Of a DNA stretch of 6,513 bases, positions 5,417 through 6,513 are shown in pieces. A program made the position numbers and the translations under genes. Source of the stretch: Caldisericia bacterium (GTDB taxonomy: Bacteria; Caldisericota; Caldisericia; UBA6126); contig JAQVYZ010000059.1 in assembly GCA_028708485.1 (NCBI GenBank), positions 1 through 6,513 on the forward strand, in the 5' to 3' direction. The notes beneath the pieces are model-generated. The model saw only the letters and a list, made by a program, of their open reading frames with translations, was not told where the DNA came from and made no database searches. The number at the start of each line of letters is the position of its first letter. Within the stretch, counting starts at the first letter, position 1.

Positions 5417-6513
5417 ATGCTGCAATTGATACAAATCCATGATTTTATTCTCGCCAGAGAGATTTCTTTCGAATTAGGCACCGGACTGAATGTGATTACC
5501 GGAGAGACAGGAGCCGGCAAAACAATCGTGATTAATGCGTTGAAATACGGAATCGGGGAGAATTTACCCAAAGAATTGTTTGATTTCTCACACCAGCAGC
5601 CTAATGTAGTACTGCATTTCTCCATTCCACGCCCCGATCTGTTTCAATGGTTTGAATTGGATCCCGAAGAAGAGATCATCTGCCAGAGAATCACCAAGAA
5701 CACCGGAAAAACACTCGCTTACATCAACGGAGTGCACGTACCCCTGCCTCTTTATAGGGATTTTTGCCGGCAGTTGCTTCAGATTCACGGACAGAATGAT
5801 ACCGAACAGTTGTTTTCCACCACGACTCAGAAGAAACTCTATGACCGGTTTTTTGCCGGTACATTGCAACCATCGATTGATCAGATCGAATCCCTACGCA
5901 ATCAATACATTACCATCAAGCGGGAGTTGAAAAAGTTATACCAACATGAACAGGATCGAGCTAGAGAGATCGATTTTTTACGCTACCAAATCCATGAAGT
6001 CGAGGAGGCTTCTCTCCGAGAGGATGAATGGGAAGCTTTGTTGGAACAGAGAGAGATCCTGACTCATCGGGAGAATATCAAAGCGGCTTTACAACAGGCT
6101 CAAAAGCTGTTCCAACCGGAGCAACCATTTTCCACTCTCTACCCTCAACTGGTCAACCTGTTAAACCAAACGGAGGGACTGAAGCAGTATTCTGATGAAT
6201 TAAACAGTGTAAGCGAATCCTTCCAGACGATCCTAACGCTCATGAAAGAATCCGAACGGGATATTGAACATAGTATTGATGCGATCACGGCACAAGATTC
6301 TGAGCAGGTGCTCTACTCAGTACTCAGCAGGATTGACCTGATTAAGAATCTTCAGCGAAAATTTGGCGAGACTATCCCTGAAATCCTGAAAACAAAAGCG
6401 AATTTAATTGAGCAACTATCCTCCCTACAACACGAAGAAGAAAAAACAAGCTCTCTGGAAAAGAACCTGGAGATCATTACCCAATCTCTCACCACTCTCT
6501 CCTTACAGATCAG
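5417..6513 (+). CDS. recN: DNA repair protein RecN (partial, N-terminal 365 residues)
   Basis: RecN is an SMC-like ATPase that acts early in double-strand break repair, holding DNA ends or sister duplexes together. The frame begins at the ATG at 5417, 3 nt after the nadK stop, and remains open to the right edge, so the distal coiled coil and the C-terminal ATPase half (signature and Walker B) are missing. Visible are the typical N-terminal strand ending GTGLNVITG, the Walker A motif GETGAGKT (29-36), AYINGVHVPL (101-110), and the Q-loop-like LQIHGQND (121-128). Next come the helical start of the coiled coil (about 150-300) with IDFLRYQIHEVEEASL (185-200) and, at about 305-322, RIDLIKNLQRKFGETIPE, a conserved RecN block. 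Walker A ends in threonine where most RecN proteins have serine. No clear ribosome binding site precedes the start, consistent with translational coupling to nadK. Full RecN is about 550-570 residues. Confidence 0.94.
   Translation, partial: MLQLIQIHDFILAREISFELGTGLNVITGETGAGKTIVINALKYGIGENLPKELFDFSHQQPNVVLHFSIPRPDLFQWFELDPEEEIICQRITKNTGKTLAYINGVHVPLPLYRDFCRQLLQIHGQNDTEQLFSTTTQKKLYDRFFAGTLQPSIDQIESLRNQYITIKRELKKLYQHEQDRAREIDFLRYQIHEVEEASLREDEWEALLEQREILTHRENIKAALQQAQKLFQPEQPFSTLYPQLVNLLNQTEGLKQYSDELNSVSESFQTILTLMKESERDIEHSIDAITAQDSEQVLYSVLSRIDLIKNLQRKFGETIPEILKTKANLIEQLSSLQHEEEKTSSLEKNLEIITQSLTTLSLQI

Noticed and set aside
5588..5930. Open frames on both strands inside recN
   Set aside because: They are out-of-frame shadows of a clear RecN coding sequence with Walker A and HGQ motifs.

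Overview
This window looks like a chromosomal housekeeping segment of a moderately AT-rich, probably anaerobic bacterium. The gene order efp-nusB-ispA-dxs-nadK-recN follows the conserved order seen in Clostridia and related Bacillota, so such a lineage, or a neighbouring one such as Atribacterota, is the best guess. I cannot fix the phylum from sequence alone. The dxs gene shows that isoprenoids are made by the methylerythritol-phosphate (MEP) pathway.

Layout. Positions 1-615 lie on the minus strand and hold two overlapping membrane-protein genes. The first (615-262) is a small two-helix protein with a CxxC motif. The second (272 to beyond position 1) is the N-terminal part of a cysteine-containing membrane protein with a CPxG motif. 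Together they resemble a membrane redox cassette of anaerobes. Positions 616-731 are a divergent promoter region. It has a perfect-consensus sigma-70-type promoter driving the plus strand and an extended -10 promoter driving the minus strand, and the two physically overlap. Positions 732-6513 are a dense plus-strand operon: elongation factor P, NusB, a farnesyl-diphosphate-synthase-type prenyltransferase, DXP synthase, NAD kinase and the first part of RecN, which runs off the right edge.

How it fits together. EF-P rescues ribosomes stalled at polyproline and NusB supports rRNA antitermination. Dxs makes the first MEP-pathway intermediate and IspA makes the allylic diphosphate precursor of undecaprenyl and quinone chains. 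NadK makes NADP and RecN acts in double-strand break repair. Compared with the usual clostridial order, xseA/xseB (between nusB and ispA), tlyA (between dxs and nadK) and argR (between nadK and recN) are absent from this stretch.

No RNA genes, CRISPR arrays, mobile elements or convincing terminators were seen. The operon genes are ordinary. The points worth a second look are the minus-strand redox pair, the interleaved divergent promoters and an in-frame loop loss in the prenyltransferase. I did not find evidence of a wholly new system.
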